Positions 35,940 through 47,200 of a stretch of 64,000 bases of DNA are shown here, piece after piece. The notes under the pieces were generated by a model, which did no database searches, was not told where the DNA came from, and saw only the letters and a program-made list of their open reading frames with translations. This stretch comes from Daucus carota subsp. sativus (Eukaryota > Streptophyta > Magnoliopsida > Apiales > Apiaceae). Position 1 is the first letter of the stretch. Each line of letters opens with the position of its first letter. The stretch covers positions 48,321,214-48,385,213 of the forward strand of contig NC_030381.2 in assembly GCF_001625215.2 (NCBI RefSeq), read 5' to 3'. Made by a program: the position numbers and the translations under genes.

Positions 35940-37546
35940 TTGATGATTGACTAATACAATATGAAATTAATGACTCAAAAATATATATAAATATTAATTT
36001 AATGATATTTTAAATTAATTACAATTAATAACTCATAAATATTATAATTCAACCATATTCATTCCACCACTCAACCAACATCTGATATGAGAAATGATAC
36101 TTCAAATCCATACCAGTTTAACCCAATTCCTCATTTCAACCCTATACCCCCTCTCCAATCAAACGAGCCCTAGAACGATAAACAGCTTGCTCTGTGTGTC
36201 CACAAATTTTTTAAATAAAAATTATTTCTGGTGTCCAGACTGTCCAGGACTCCAGTGTGTTCCTCCTACTTATTTGCGGGATGCAGTGTGTTTTTGACTT
36301 TGATCAAAAAGTCTGTTTGGAAGTTTGTTCAAAACTGTTATGCGGTCACAAGAAGTGTTAGTGAAAAAAAGTTGTCGTATAATTTGGATACTTGTTTGGT
36401 ATTTTTTTGGACATTTGTTTATTTTAAGTTATAATATAAAAAATGTTTTTGATGAAGTTTGATAGTGAAATATGTGACACTTCTCGTAAAAATAGAAAAG
36501 CATCTTTTTCAAAAACATGAGAGAACTTACTTTTTTTAAAAAACAGATTTTCAGCTGAAAGTTGTTGTTCATAAAAATTGCATTTATCAATTTTTCGTTA
36601 GCTTTTAGCAAAAAACTGATGTTGCTATCTGCGCAAACAATATCAAACATTACCTAAGATCTATTCGGGAATGCTGTTAAAAATTACCGTGGTGTGAGAA
36701 CAAGTGCTGATAAAAAAAGTGTTGTCAAAATCATATAATTGTTTGATAATTTTTTTGATATTTGTTTATTTTGAGTTATAATATAAAAATTAATGTTTTT
36801 AGCGAGGTTTTATAGTGAAATCGAAATAAGAATTAATGTTCCTTTTGTTTTAGAAATAATCATTAAACATTTTTAATTTATTTTTAAATTTTTTTAATTT
36901 TAAAATAAATATTTTAAGATAAAATTAATTAATATATCATTTTGTAAAATACTAAGTATTTTGTAAACATTTGTTTCCAAAAAAAAGTATTTTGTCAACA
37001 TATAACAAAAAACTTTCAAATTCTTAGATATTTTTTTCTTTCCTTCACTAAGAAATAATTGAATAAATAAATATGTCTTTTTTTTTTTTGTTTAATTTCT
37101 GTATCATGTTGAAACACAGCATTAGTGAGGGCAGAGAAATCTTACCATCACAACATAGAAAAATGTACATACTAATCTCGAGTGCCTAGAGTCTTAAAAG
37201 ATTTGGCCTAGACCAAATATTTTGAAGCAAGTCTATTTAGAAGAGGACATACAAGACTACAGGAAAATAAAAAATAAAAAGGATCACGAGTGGTTTTCAT
37301 GATTGAGAAAATTCGGCGGTGGGCCAAGCGGTCTCAATACACGGAAGAATGTCAAAAAGATGTGTATGGAACCACTAGTGGGGAACAATTCTCAGAGCTT
37401 TTGATCGTTGTATCCCCAAAATTGCAATCATATACAATTTAATAAATCTCTTTTTAGTTCGAGTGAAATTAAAGTGTTTTAATTAGCAAAATAAAGGGGA
37501 AAAGAGAGAAGAAATTAAAGTGTTTCTCGATCCTTTTAATTTACAG
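35940..37546. other. Upstream region of DUF642 gene
   Basis: Holds a PIF-like half terminus ending 'caaacgagccct' near 36172, a diverged direct duplication (about 36300-36480 and 36665-36825, sharing tttgtttattttxagttata), and a poly(A) micro-insertion (36954-37001). No gene seen. Confidence 0.45.
36954..37001. mobile_element. Poly(A) micro-insertion with 17-bp target duplication
   Basis: aagtattttgtaaacat (36954-36970) recurs as aagtattttgtcaacat (36985-37001). The insert is ttgtttcc followed by A residues, plus orientation. Confidence 0.5.
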
Positions 37547-37554
37547 TATAAAAG
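37547..37554 (+). promoter_or_regulatory. Probable TATA box of DUF642 gene
   Basis: TATAAAAG about 220 nt before the ATG, followed by a GA-rich segment (37690-37770) suited to a 5' UTR. Confidence 0.55.
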
Positions 37555-37770
37555 GCAAATACGTACAGCTTGTAAAAAGACTGTGAGGCACACACTAGTT
37601 TGTAGACACTAGCTTGGAATCTTTGTATAAAATGACACTTGCTCTGTCTCCTCTTTCTTCAAGCTCCCATATTGTCCTCTGTTAATAGATAGAGAGACCA
37701 CACAGACGCGCAGAGTCCCAGAGAGAGAGACAGAGGCAGAGAGCGGAGAGAGAGAGAGAGGCAGAGAGAG

Positions 37771-40700
37771 ATGGCTTGGTGCACAACAAGATGTAAATGG
37801 GTGGTAGTTTGCGCTCTTCTAGTGGCTCATCATATTGCTGCACTAGTAGAAGATGGTACGTTTCCTAGTGCTTATTGCCATTGATTAACCCTAATTGTGC
37901 TCCTTATTCTTAAGTCCATATGGCATTTGCAATAGTATAGTCTCATTTCGAGATAATGGTCTGATTTAATCGGTTCCTTCGCACCTAAGATCTGAAACTA
38001 CGAAACTTAGGTACATTTTGGTCTGCTTTTAGCTTCTTGCAAACTGAGGCGCATTGTTGTAGCTTATCCTATACTTTTAGTTGCATATGAAGTTGAAGAC
38101 CTACATAGTTATGTTTTTTTAAAGATTAGATGAATTGTTAAAACCTCTTTGGTCAACAGTAAATCCTTCGTTTTATACATGTAGTTGCAGGATTATAGTC
38201 CACAACAATCGATTATAAGTAGCATACGATCATGTGGAAAAAATTGTAAAATGGTAAAAATCTTAAAATGAGTTATTTTCTCACTTGAAGACAGAAGATA
38301 CATTAGTCCTATATATTTTCATGAAAAATCTAGGATCAGAAAAAAATCGGTCATAATATGTTATATTATACATATGTCAGAGACCCGGAATTATAAACCA
38401 AACACGTCAACTTGCCAAGAAAGAAAGGAAACTTGTGACCTGTAAGAGCATCTCCAACGGTACTCCTAAATCATTCCCTAAATAATAATATAAAATGTGG
38501 CTCCTAGTAAGTTAATACACCGGAAAACGTGAGAACTCCAATGCTACTCTTTAAATTTGGCTCCTTATTCACATTTTATATTTATTTTATATAAATGAGG
38601 GGAAAAAGTTAACTAAAAGAGAGAGGAGATTGAAGGAAAAATAATATAATATTGAGTTAGGAGCTACTAGATGCTCTTTAAAAGAAAGGAGAGAGAGTAG
38701 GCTCCTAAATTTTTAAAGAGCATCTAGGAGCCCATTGGAGCACTAAATTTTGATTTGCTCCTAAATTTTAGACTTGGGAGCTTGTTTAGAGAGCCCCTTG
38801 GAGTTGCTCTAAGCAGTTAAATTCTCTACTAAACCAGAACAGGGTATCGGCGTGTTTAACTAAATCGACTATTGTTGAACTATTAGAGCCTAATTATTTT
38901 GCTTAATTTAAATATTTTCTTTAATACTTCGTCAAATGGCATCGGCTAATGTCATGCCATGGGCCCAACACTCAAGTGAAAGCAGATCTTATCTTTAACT
39001 TTACTTGTTAATAATGAGTTATGATAAGTTTTAGATTCATAGACTGTGATGAGCTTAAATTAATTACTGCGTGGCTCACATAAAAGCCAATTAGTGCCAG
39101 AATATGCATCCCCGCGGCCCCGCCTAGTTTGACACAAATTCTAAACTAGTGTTCTAACGTTAAGGAGATCACGACTGGTTGAAATATTGCAATGTAGAGC
39201 GCTAGTACTTGTTATTTGAATACAGGTCAGAAGGCAATGTCCTTTCCCTGCTTATGGCAGAAATTCAAATGCCGAATTTATATTTTATCTGCAGTGTCGG
39301 GGAATCACCATTATTATTTTCGAACTTGAGTAACTGTTTGTTTGGACCACTGGATTTACTATACTTGAGAATCACGTTAGGTAGATGATACTTCCTCACC
39401 AAATCTATACATTTTGGTACAAATTCTTGATATTGACACCACATTTGGTGAATATTGGGTGGTTCTTCCTAATCAAGAAATTAGGAGGGTCGTTAATGGT
39501 CCAGAACGTATCATGTTTACCAAATCTATCGTTCGGGAGAATTGTACACCAGATACACCAGATTTAGATGTAAGCCAGATAAGATGCAGTGACTTTAGTG
39601 TTTGTCTGTCCAACATTTTAATTGTGCAAGCTACTTTTATACTCCCTCCGTCCCAATGAATTATATACATTGGGATCGGACACGGAGACCAAGAAAAAAT
39701 GTAAGAAATGAGTATAGTTAGCTGGAAAGTGGGTAAAGTGGTGGGACCCACATATTTTTTATAATAGATTTGAGATAGTAGAGTAAAGTAGTGGGTGTAA
39801 TAGTGTTTTTATTATTATATAATGGAGATAGTGGGAGGATGTAGTGGGTGTAACAGTGTTTTATATTATAAAAAGTTGCTATTTTGGGAATATATAGAAA
39901 TGATGGGACATCACAAAAAGAAAACTGTATAGAATTGATTGGGACGAGGGAGTAATGTTTTCCAGAAATCCGGTGATGACTTTGCGACCATGTACTTGAA
40001 AGGTTTATTTCACGTTAATATAATGAGTCAAAAAGTTAGTAATACAAGGGCGGGAATAAGAAGATAAGGGTCCCAGAGACAGCTTTGCTTGACGCGGTTC
40101 GTCCATAATATGTGAGATGTGACATTTCTATTTCTTAAAATTATTTCGTGCAAGAAATTCTCAGCACATGCTGCTTACTACTATGTGACAAAAATTCTCC
40201 ATAATTTGTGTCCCCTTGCAATATTTGCAAGTGCACTGCAAATTTGTGTACATATTCCGTTGCAATCTAATTTTAGTTTTAAGTCTAATTCGTAATACTG
40301 AAATTTCATGATTTAAAGGATCTAAGTTTTTTGTTATTAGTTCTTACTTTAAATTGGAAAATTTATTTTTGTGTAATAAATATGAAACGGATTTAAAATT
40401 AAGAATAAGCGAGAACCGAACTAGAGTTAGAAGTTAGTGTTGCGTACTTTTTTCAATCACTTAATATTTTTTTAAACTTTTCTCTGTAAAATTATCCTAA
40501 ATCACAGATTATTCATAAATTATTTTTATATTTATTTTTAGAATTTTTAATAACTAAAAAATCATTAATAAATTAATATCATTTAAATAAATATTTTAAA
40601 TTCTCAACTTATCTATCTTAATTTCGTAAGTCATAATTTAAACTCCGTAAAAGGTTTTATAACATAATTTTCGATGTTTTGTGTAATGCAGGTTTACTGA

Positions 40701-42422
40701 TCAACGGTGATTTTGAAACTCCGCCACCAGGTGGCTTCTCCAACTTCGGCGTATCCGACGGCCCCGCCTCGATCCCCGGCTGGAAAACAAACGGCACTGT
40801 CGAAATCGTATCCTCCGGGGAAAAACAAGGTGGTATGATCCTCATCGTACCCGAAGGTGAACATGCAATTCGTCTCGGTAATGACGCGGAGATAAGCCAG
40901 GAAGTGAAGCTAGAAAAAGGCTCGATTTACTCGGTCACATTTAGCGCGGCCAGGACCTGCGCTCAGCTAGAGTCACTGAACGTGTCTGTGCCACCTGCGT
41001 CACAGACCATTGATTTACAAACGTTGTATAGTGTTCAGGGTTGGGACACGTACTCATGGGCAGTTCAGGTCGAGGAAGATGATGCGCGGGTCGTGTTTAG
41101 GAATCCTGGGATGGAGGATGACCCCACTTGTGGGCCCATTATTGATGATATTGCTGTTAAGAAACTGTTTGTTCCAGAGAAAGTCAAAGGTCAGTCTTCA
41201 TAATTTTTTTCATTATCTATGCTCTACTTTAATTTAAATTAATTTCATTCCGAACATATCATAATAAGCTATACAAATTTTTTATGTTTCGTGGTAAATA
41301 TTTATTACTTTCTTTCTAGAATTATCATCAAAAATTGGTATGTGTCGGCAGATACGTGCTGTTGCTCTTTAAGTCTTTCTAGAATTTATTTGCACATTTA
41401 ATGTTCTGCAATCAAGTAGGAAAATTTTAATTCAATTTAAAACCCGTTTTATACCTATTAATAGACTATCCAAATTTTGCATTAAAATATTGCAGTTAGT
41501 TTGGTGGTTGTGATTCAATAATGAAGTTTATTAATTCTCTCTGATTTTTTTGGGGGTGATGCTGTAAAAAAAAAAAAAAAAAAAGAAGAGGTGCAGTAAG
41601 TTGGTACCATTGAATTCTAGAAAAAATTTAATTAATGATTTTAGAATTGGAAATAAAGAAGTATGATTTCATAAGACAAGTTACAAGTTTAAGTTGTTTG
41701 CGGATTGATCACTAAAATTAAATAGGCCTTTCAGGAAGAAAAGAAAAATCTCTATTTGTACATAGCGTTCTTGGGCCTTGTTTGTAAGAAGTTTGTTCAT
41801 GTAATATATCTTGGTTGATCTGCAATTTTACACAGACAATGCTGTGCTAAATGGTGACTTTGAAGAAGGTCCGTGGATGTTCAGAAATGCATCTCTCGGT
41901 GTCCTACTTCCAACCAACCTTGATGAAGAAACATCATCGCTACCAGGCTGGATTGTTGAATCCAACAGGGCAGTCCGGTACATAGACTCTAACCATTTTA
42001 CTGTCCCGGAAGGGAAGCGCGCAATTGAATTGCTTTCGGGCAAAGAAGGCATAATTTCACAGATGGTTGTGACCAAGCCGAACAAGGCCTACAGAATGTC
42101 ATTTTCTCTAGGCCATGCAAATGACAAGTGTAAGCAGCCACTAGCAGTTATGGCCTTTGCTGGTGACCAAGCTGAGAACATACATTACACTCCTAATTCC
42201 AATGCTACATTTCAAACTGCTGATGTGAACTTCACGGCCAAGGCCGAGAGGACGCGAGTTGCATTCTACAGCGTGTATTACAATACAAGGAGCGATGATC
42301 AGACCTCGTTGTGTGGACCGGTGGTTGATGATGTGAGGGTGGCACTTTCAGGGGCTAGTAAATTGAAGCTTGGAGGCATAGTTATAATGTTAGCTCTAGC
42401 CTTTTCCTTGTTTGAAATGTGA
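37771..42422 (+). CDS. DUF642 cell-wall protein, probably GPI-anchored
   Basis: Three exons: 37771-37855, 40692-41189, 41836-42422 (CDS 1170 nt, 389 aa). Exon 1 encodes a signal peptide (MAWCTTRCKWVVVCALLVAH). Exons 2 and 3 each encode one galactose-binding-like DUF642 module. Each opens with NGDFE (LLINGDFE; AVLNGDFE) and closes with CGPxxDD (CGPIIDD; CGPVVDD). The C-terminus (LKLGGIVIMLALAFSLFEM) is hydrophobic after a small-residue stretch, as in a GPI-attachment signal. DUF642 proteins are plant-specific wall proteins that interact with pectin and pectin methylesterase. The closest relatives I recall are At1g29980/At2g34510, which share this tail. Intron 1 is 2.8 kb and holds two MITEs. 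Confidence 0.92.
38446..38809. mobile_element. PIF/Harbinger MITE in DUF642 intron 1
   Basis: Left GAGCATCTCCAACGG, inverted right GAGCAACTCCAAGGG, flanked by TAA on both sides (38443-38445 and 38810-38812). 364 bp, no ORF. A strong internal hairpin ('agatgctctttaaa' / 'tttaaagagcatct') lies at about 38660-38735. Confidence 0.85.
39642..39952. mobile_element. Stowaway MITE in DUF642 intron 1
   Basis: Starts CTCCCTCCGTCCCAATGAA, ends ATTGGGACGAGGGAG, flanked by TA (39640-39641 and 39953-39954). It is the uninterrupted relative of the copy at 12239-12725. Confidence 0.92.
41565..41584. repeat. Poly(A) tract in DUF642 intron 2
   Basis: Run of about 20 A residues in the intron between exons 2 and 3. 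Confidence 0.8.
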
Positions 42423-44235
42423 TGAGCTTGAGGTTATCATTTGTGGTAATTTATGGACACGTAGTTATTGTGTAATATGGTTTTGGCATGGAATTGTTGG
42501 TAAACCAAATTCCATGTCCATGTTGCAATTTGCATTACCAACCTCTTATTAAGGCTCCAAAGAAATGAAATGTAGGGCTCTTTGGCTTACTTGCTAGAAG
42601 GCCCAGAACTAGTCACTTAAAAATGTGGGCATTAACTCTAATGATAAAATTAGTTGATGACAATTTGAAAATGAAACTGATATCTACAAATTACATCCAA
42701 AATTTTAGTGGAAAGTTGGTTCATTTCTTGGAGTCCAGACATGAGCATAAAGAGATTATAATTCCCGCACATAATATATTATAGGTTTTTCTTGTGTCTG
42801 TCCAACTAATTTTTATTTAAGCGAGAAATTTGATCGGTAGTTTATACATGTAAGGAGTGACATCATTATTAGTGGAATGTAGTGTGAGTAAATAAATAAA
42901 AATTCATCACCTTATCAGGAACACACTACAAAATCTGTATATTATATTTTCTAAAATTAAAGAATGATATTACGAATTGTATTCTTATCATCGTGATTTA
43001 TAATACCTTTACTCAGAAGGTATTCTAATCTCATATTAATAAATTAAATTATGATCGAAATATCTATAAATTTATGAAAAATATTTTATAATTAAAATAA
43101 ATAGGATAATAATTCCAAAAATTTAGTCAATTTCAAACAAACATGTCTCGAATATTCCTCTTTTCAGAAATTAGAGTATGATTAACATGCCATGACTAGA
43201 ATATATAAATAATATGTGAAAAAATAGCAACCCAATCAACCATTCCTCTTGATAAAAATTACAATCAATTATTATAGTCGGCCTTCATTAGAACACGGTC
43301 GTGTGTAAATACAATAAATTTTATATAATTTGTTAGAAATACAATTTAGCCAAAAATATCGAAAATTAATATGAATATAGTTAGAAAAACATGATTATTC
43401 ATATAATTACTAATAAACCTCTATATTTTTTTTTATCATGATAAACACCATATATACAAGATCTTGCTAATAATATATATTTTTCACTCTTAGATTTTCA
43501 TAATTCATCATCAACTTTGACAACATTAATAATCATTTCTAATGAGCACTCGTAATATTTTTTTAAAATTTATTATACTTTTACAGACCTAAATTATTGT
43601 TTTAAAAAGCATTGCGCGAACATTCTTATCTACTTTTGATCCGGACTTGCATCAGACAAAAAAAAAATGGACTTGTCATTTAAAATTCTTAAAAACCGAG
43701 AAACTTAAAATATTACATTAATTATTAACGAAATTGACTGCAATCTTACTTAAGTTGTACTAATCCTTACTCTTTTTTTTTTTTCATATTATACGTGTCC
43801 TTGCTTTAAAAATTCACCACCCATTGTAATTATCATCCTCATCCACATTGTTATCCTGATCCACACTCTTGCTTCAAATTATCCCCTTGTTTCTTCCTTT
43901 CCTAAATTTCGAAATATCCATTTAATTACAAAAAATATAAAATGTCCCTCGACAGTAACAGAAAATGAAAGATGGCTCCTATCATCTTCAAAATCCCCAC
44001 TCGCACATAAGCGCGTGTTTTAACCTCTCCTTTCTTCACCTAAATATGCCGTTAAATTCTTATAAACACACACAATTGAATTTGTTGGTAGTTATAACAG
44101 AATATACCTACACACAACAATTTATATACCCACACACACGCACACTAAATTGTTCTTGCTTGTGCTGTACATGAACACATTGCTTTAGCTTAAAAATTAA
44201 CACAATTATCGTGAATTTGTTTAGTGATTTTAGTG
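42423..44235. other. Intergenic region between DUF642 and MraY genes
   Basis: AT-rich. Contains the DUF642 3' UTR, a possible poly(A) micro-insertion (about 43633-43677, ggacttgcat / ggacttgtcat around an A run) and the MraY promoter/5' UTR. No additional gene. Confidence 0.5.
43633..43677. mobile_element. Possible poly(A) micro-insertion
   Basis: 'ggacttgcat' then cagac plus an A run, then 'ggacttgtcat'. The duplication is short and imperfect (10 of 11), so support is weaker than for the other loci. Confidence 0.35.
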
Positions 44236-47200
44236 ATGCGATCGAAATACATGTCCGCGAGTCTTTGTAACCTAGGGTTTTGTCCTCGGGATTCGTACCA
44301 GCTCCCGAAAATTTCGGGGGTTCGCATTTCTTGTGATTCGTTTGCTCCTAGCTCCTCGTGTTTCAATCTCAAGGTTTGATATCTATTCACTATTTTAGTA
44401 TTTTGTGATTGTTTGTTTCACTGTTTTATTGTTATATATAAATATTGTAATTGTTTTTGTATATTCAATTCACGTATGTTCGTTATGTGTTAGTTAAGAA
44501 GATATGGATGTTGCTCAAAGTACAGGCTCGTTCATGTTACCGCAATGGATGAGGTGATTAAATTACTTTTTGGCGGTTATACAACTATGTTAGTACTGAT
44601 TTTTGTGTGTGTGTGTGTGTATTTGTATTTGTTGTCAGCTGTTTTATTGTTAACGGTATTCGTGTATCTGTTTTGATTTGTTAAGACGGTTTGAGTCTCC
44701 GTTCGATCTTATTTTAGTTAGAATATTAGTAGTGTGTACTTTGACGAGGAATTGACTGCTATGCTCATAAAATGCTAGTGAAATGCGTAAGGTATGGTTG
44801 GAGCTGATTGTAAGTTGTTTTGGTGGTTTTTGAAGCTAATGTTGTTGTTCTTTAAATCTGTGAGGAACGTATGATTAGTCTAATACTGTAATAGATATGG
44901 AGCTCTGAGCTCAATTTTGGAATGATATAGTTTGAAACTGTTTGTATTGGAGTTAACCGTGTGAATGTATGAAGCAATTGTGATTTTCTATAACTTCTCT
45001 GCAGTGTTTGATTTTTTTTATTATTTGATTGATGATGCTGACAGTCTCACTTTACACTAGAAATGTGTATGCTGTCTGGTGTTGTTTTTGTATATAGGAT
45101 TCTGTGTCTGGATTTGATGATTGGGTGGGCAGTGATGGTGCTGTTGTATACAGTTTTTCCTCAAGTGACGGTGAAGACAGTGATGGAGAATTTATATTAA
45201 ATCCTTTAAGTGACGTGGATATGCCTACAATAAGGGACAAACTTCGGCCTGAAGCTTTAACAATTATGTCCAATCGGCTTGCATTAACTGGGAAAGCTCA
45301 CAAAAAGAGCTGGCAAGTTTACCTCCTTAAAGCACTCTATCGAATTTTGTATCTTTCTTACGTTTGTAGAATATTTTATTATATTATATGCATATACGTT
45401 TCTAAGTTATAAGTTATAACTGCATGATGCTATCTTTATTTTACTAGGATTCAGATACAAAAGTTGAAAGATTTAATAAATAAAGATAGACTCCATATTT
45501 GCTGGCGTTGCAGTAAATATAGCTTTGTCGTGATCTTCTATGTTACTATTCGGCTATCTGCAACACGACATGACTTGCTAATTATGCACCTGAGAGCCGA
45601 AAAGGCCAAGTTCATCTTTAGGTTCTTGGAAAATTAAACAAATAACCTTAACTAGTGTTGTTAAAAGTGCCAAATACGAATTCCTAAGAAGAATATAGAA
45701 TGATAAAAGCCCTCAAGTGATGTTTCACTTGCAAATCACTTGAGATGTTTCTGCAACGTGCGTTTGTCCTGAAGCAATATGAATAGTGGTGCTAGTGTTA
45801 AAGTTCTATTTTCCTTTTTATTAACTATAACAAGCTAAAGGGTTTGAGATCTCACAAGAGGTAGGGGCTCTCTTTGAGGACCCTGCTCGCGTTTCTAAAA
45901 TGTAGTCACTCTACCAAAGTATTGAACCACCAGGTCGATAATAATCATCGGCCACATCTTAGTTGAATGTGGAACATTAATACCTGTTTCTATAATTATC
46001 TCACAGAACTTTCAGAAACCAATCATTAATATCCCGAACATTTAAAATTGGCCTGTAACCTTAATTAATAATTTTACAGTCACATCTGTGAGTACATATG
46101 ATAAATTTGATCGACTCATCTTTCGTAGTGTTCTGGTTGCAGGATCCAATATGGAGTCGTCATCAATTTGGGTCTGATCACTTTCTTGATAGTGCTCCTT
46201 TTGTATGCGGATTGGTGTGCATGGAGGATCGTCAGACTGCCGCTAAGCCAGTTTCACTTGATGCGACCTTTTTCCACGTCTGCAATTTTAGTAGCTTGTG
46301 CAGGATATATTGGAGTTCCTTTACTTCGTAGGATGAAGATGAAATCAATCATTAACAAAGAAGGGCCAAATAGGCAGGCCTTGAAGAGAGGAACTCCTAC
46401 AATGGGTGGACTGTTATTTGTACCAATTGGCGTGATCGTCGCAGAAGTCATAGTTGGTTTCTCTTCTATTGAAGTATCTGCTGCGGCTGTTGCAACTCTG
46501 TCGTTTGCGGCAATTGGGCTACTTGATGACTCGTTAAGTCTTATCAACAAGCATAATGGTGGTTTATCTTCCTGGACAAGAATCCTCTTGGAGGTAAGTG
46601 CTGTTTCTTGTTTGTAATTAAGTTTTGTTATTCCCAGAAATATTATTGCAAAGCATTAAAAGTTCTTAACGTATGCAATCCGACTGATTCAAGATCATGT
46701 TATTTTGCAGATAGCTGTTGGGGCATGTTTCTGTTACTGGCTGTACACCTCAAATGTATCTTCACCCTACAGCATGTATATATTCTTGTACTAATTTGAT
46801 CGAGTATTTATTTGATGGTAACTAACACATCCAGTTCTCATGATAGTAATCCTCAAAAGATGTATGTAGCTGTCGCAAGTTTTTGAAAGTGGTTGATCAG
46901 TTAGGAAGAGAATGCTCTTTGGACATGTATTTACTCGTATTAATCCACCTGCAAAAAGAAAAAATAGGCAGATGTGTAGATTTTGGATAATATTACAACT
47001 TCAACCTGGAAGAATCTCACTAGCAATTATCTTGTGTTTATAATTAGGATAATCTCTAGTATGTGTGATGAGGAAGAAAAAGCATCTATATAGTTCAGGA
47101 GAAGTATACTCCATACATTATAAATAAGAACAACAATAAAATTAGTGCATTGGTAAAGTTTTAGACATTGCCGAGCTCTATAGTGGATTTGAATCGATAG

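Noticed and set aside
42920..42940. CACTA-like 'cactacaaaa'
   Set aside because: No inverted TTTTGTAGTG partner or subterminal repeats.
45052..45273. Minus-strand frame over MraY exon 3
   Set aside because: Antisense shadow of a well-supported exon.
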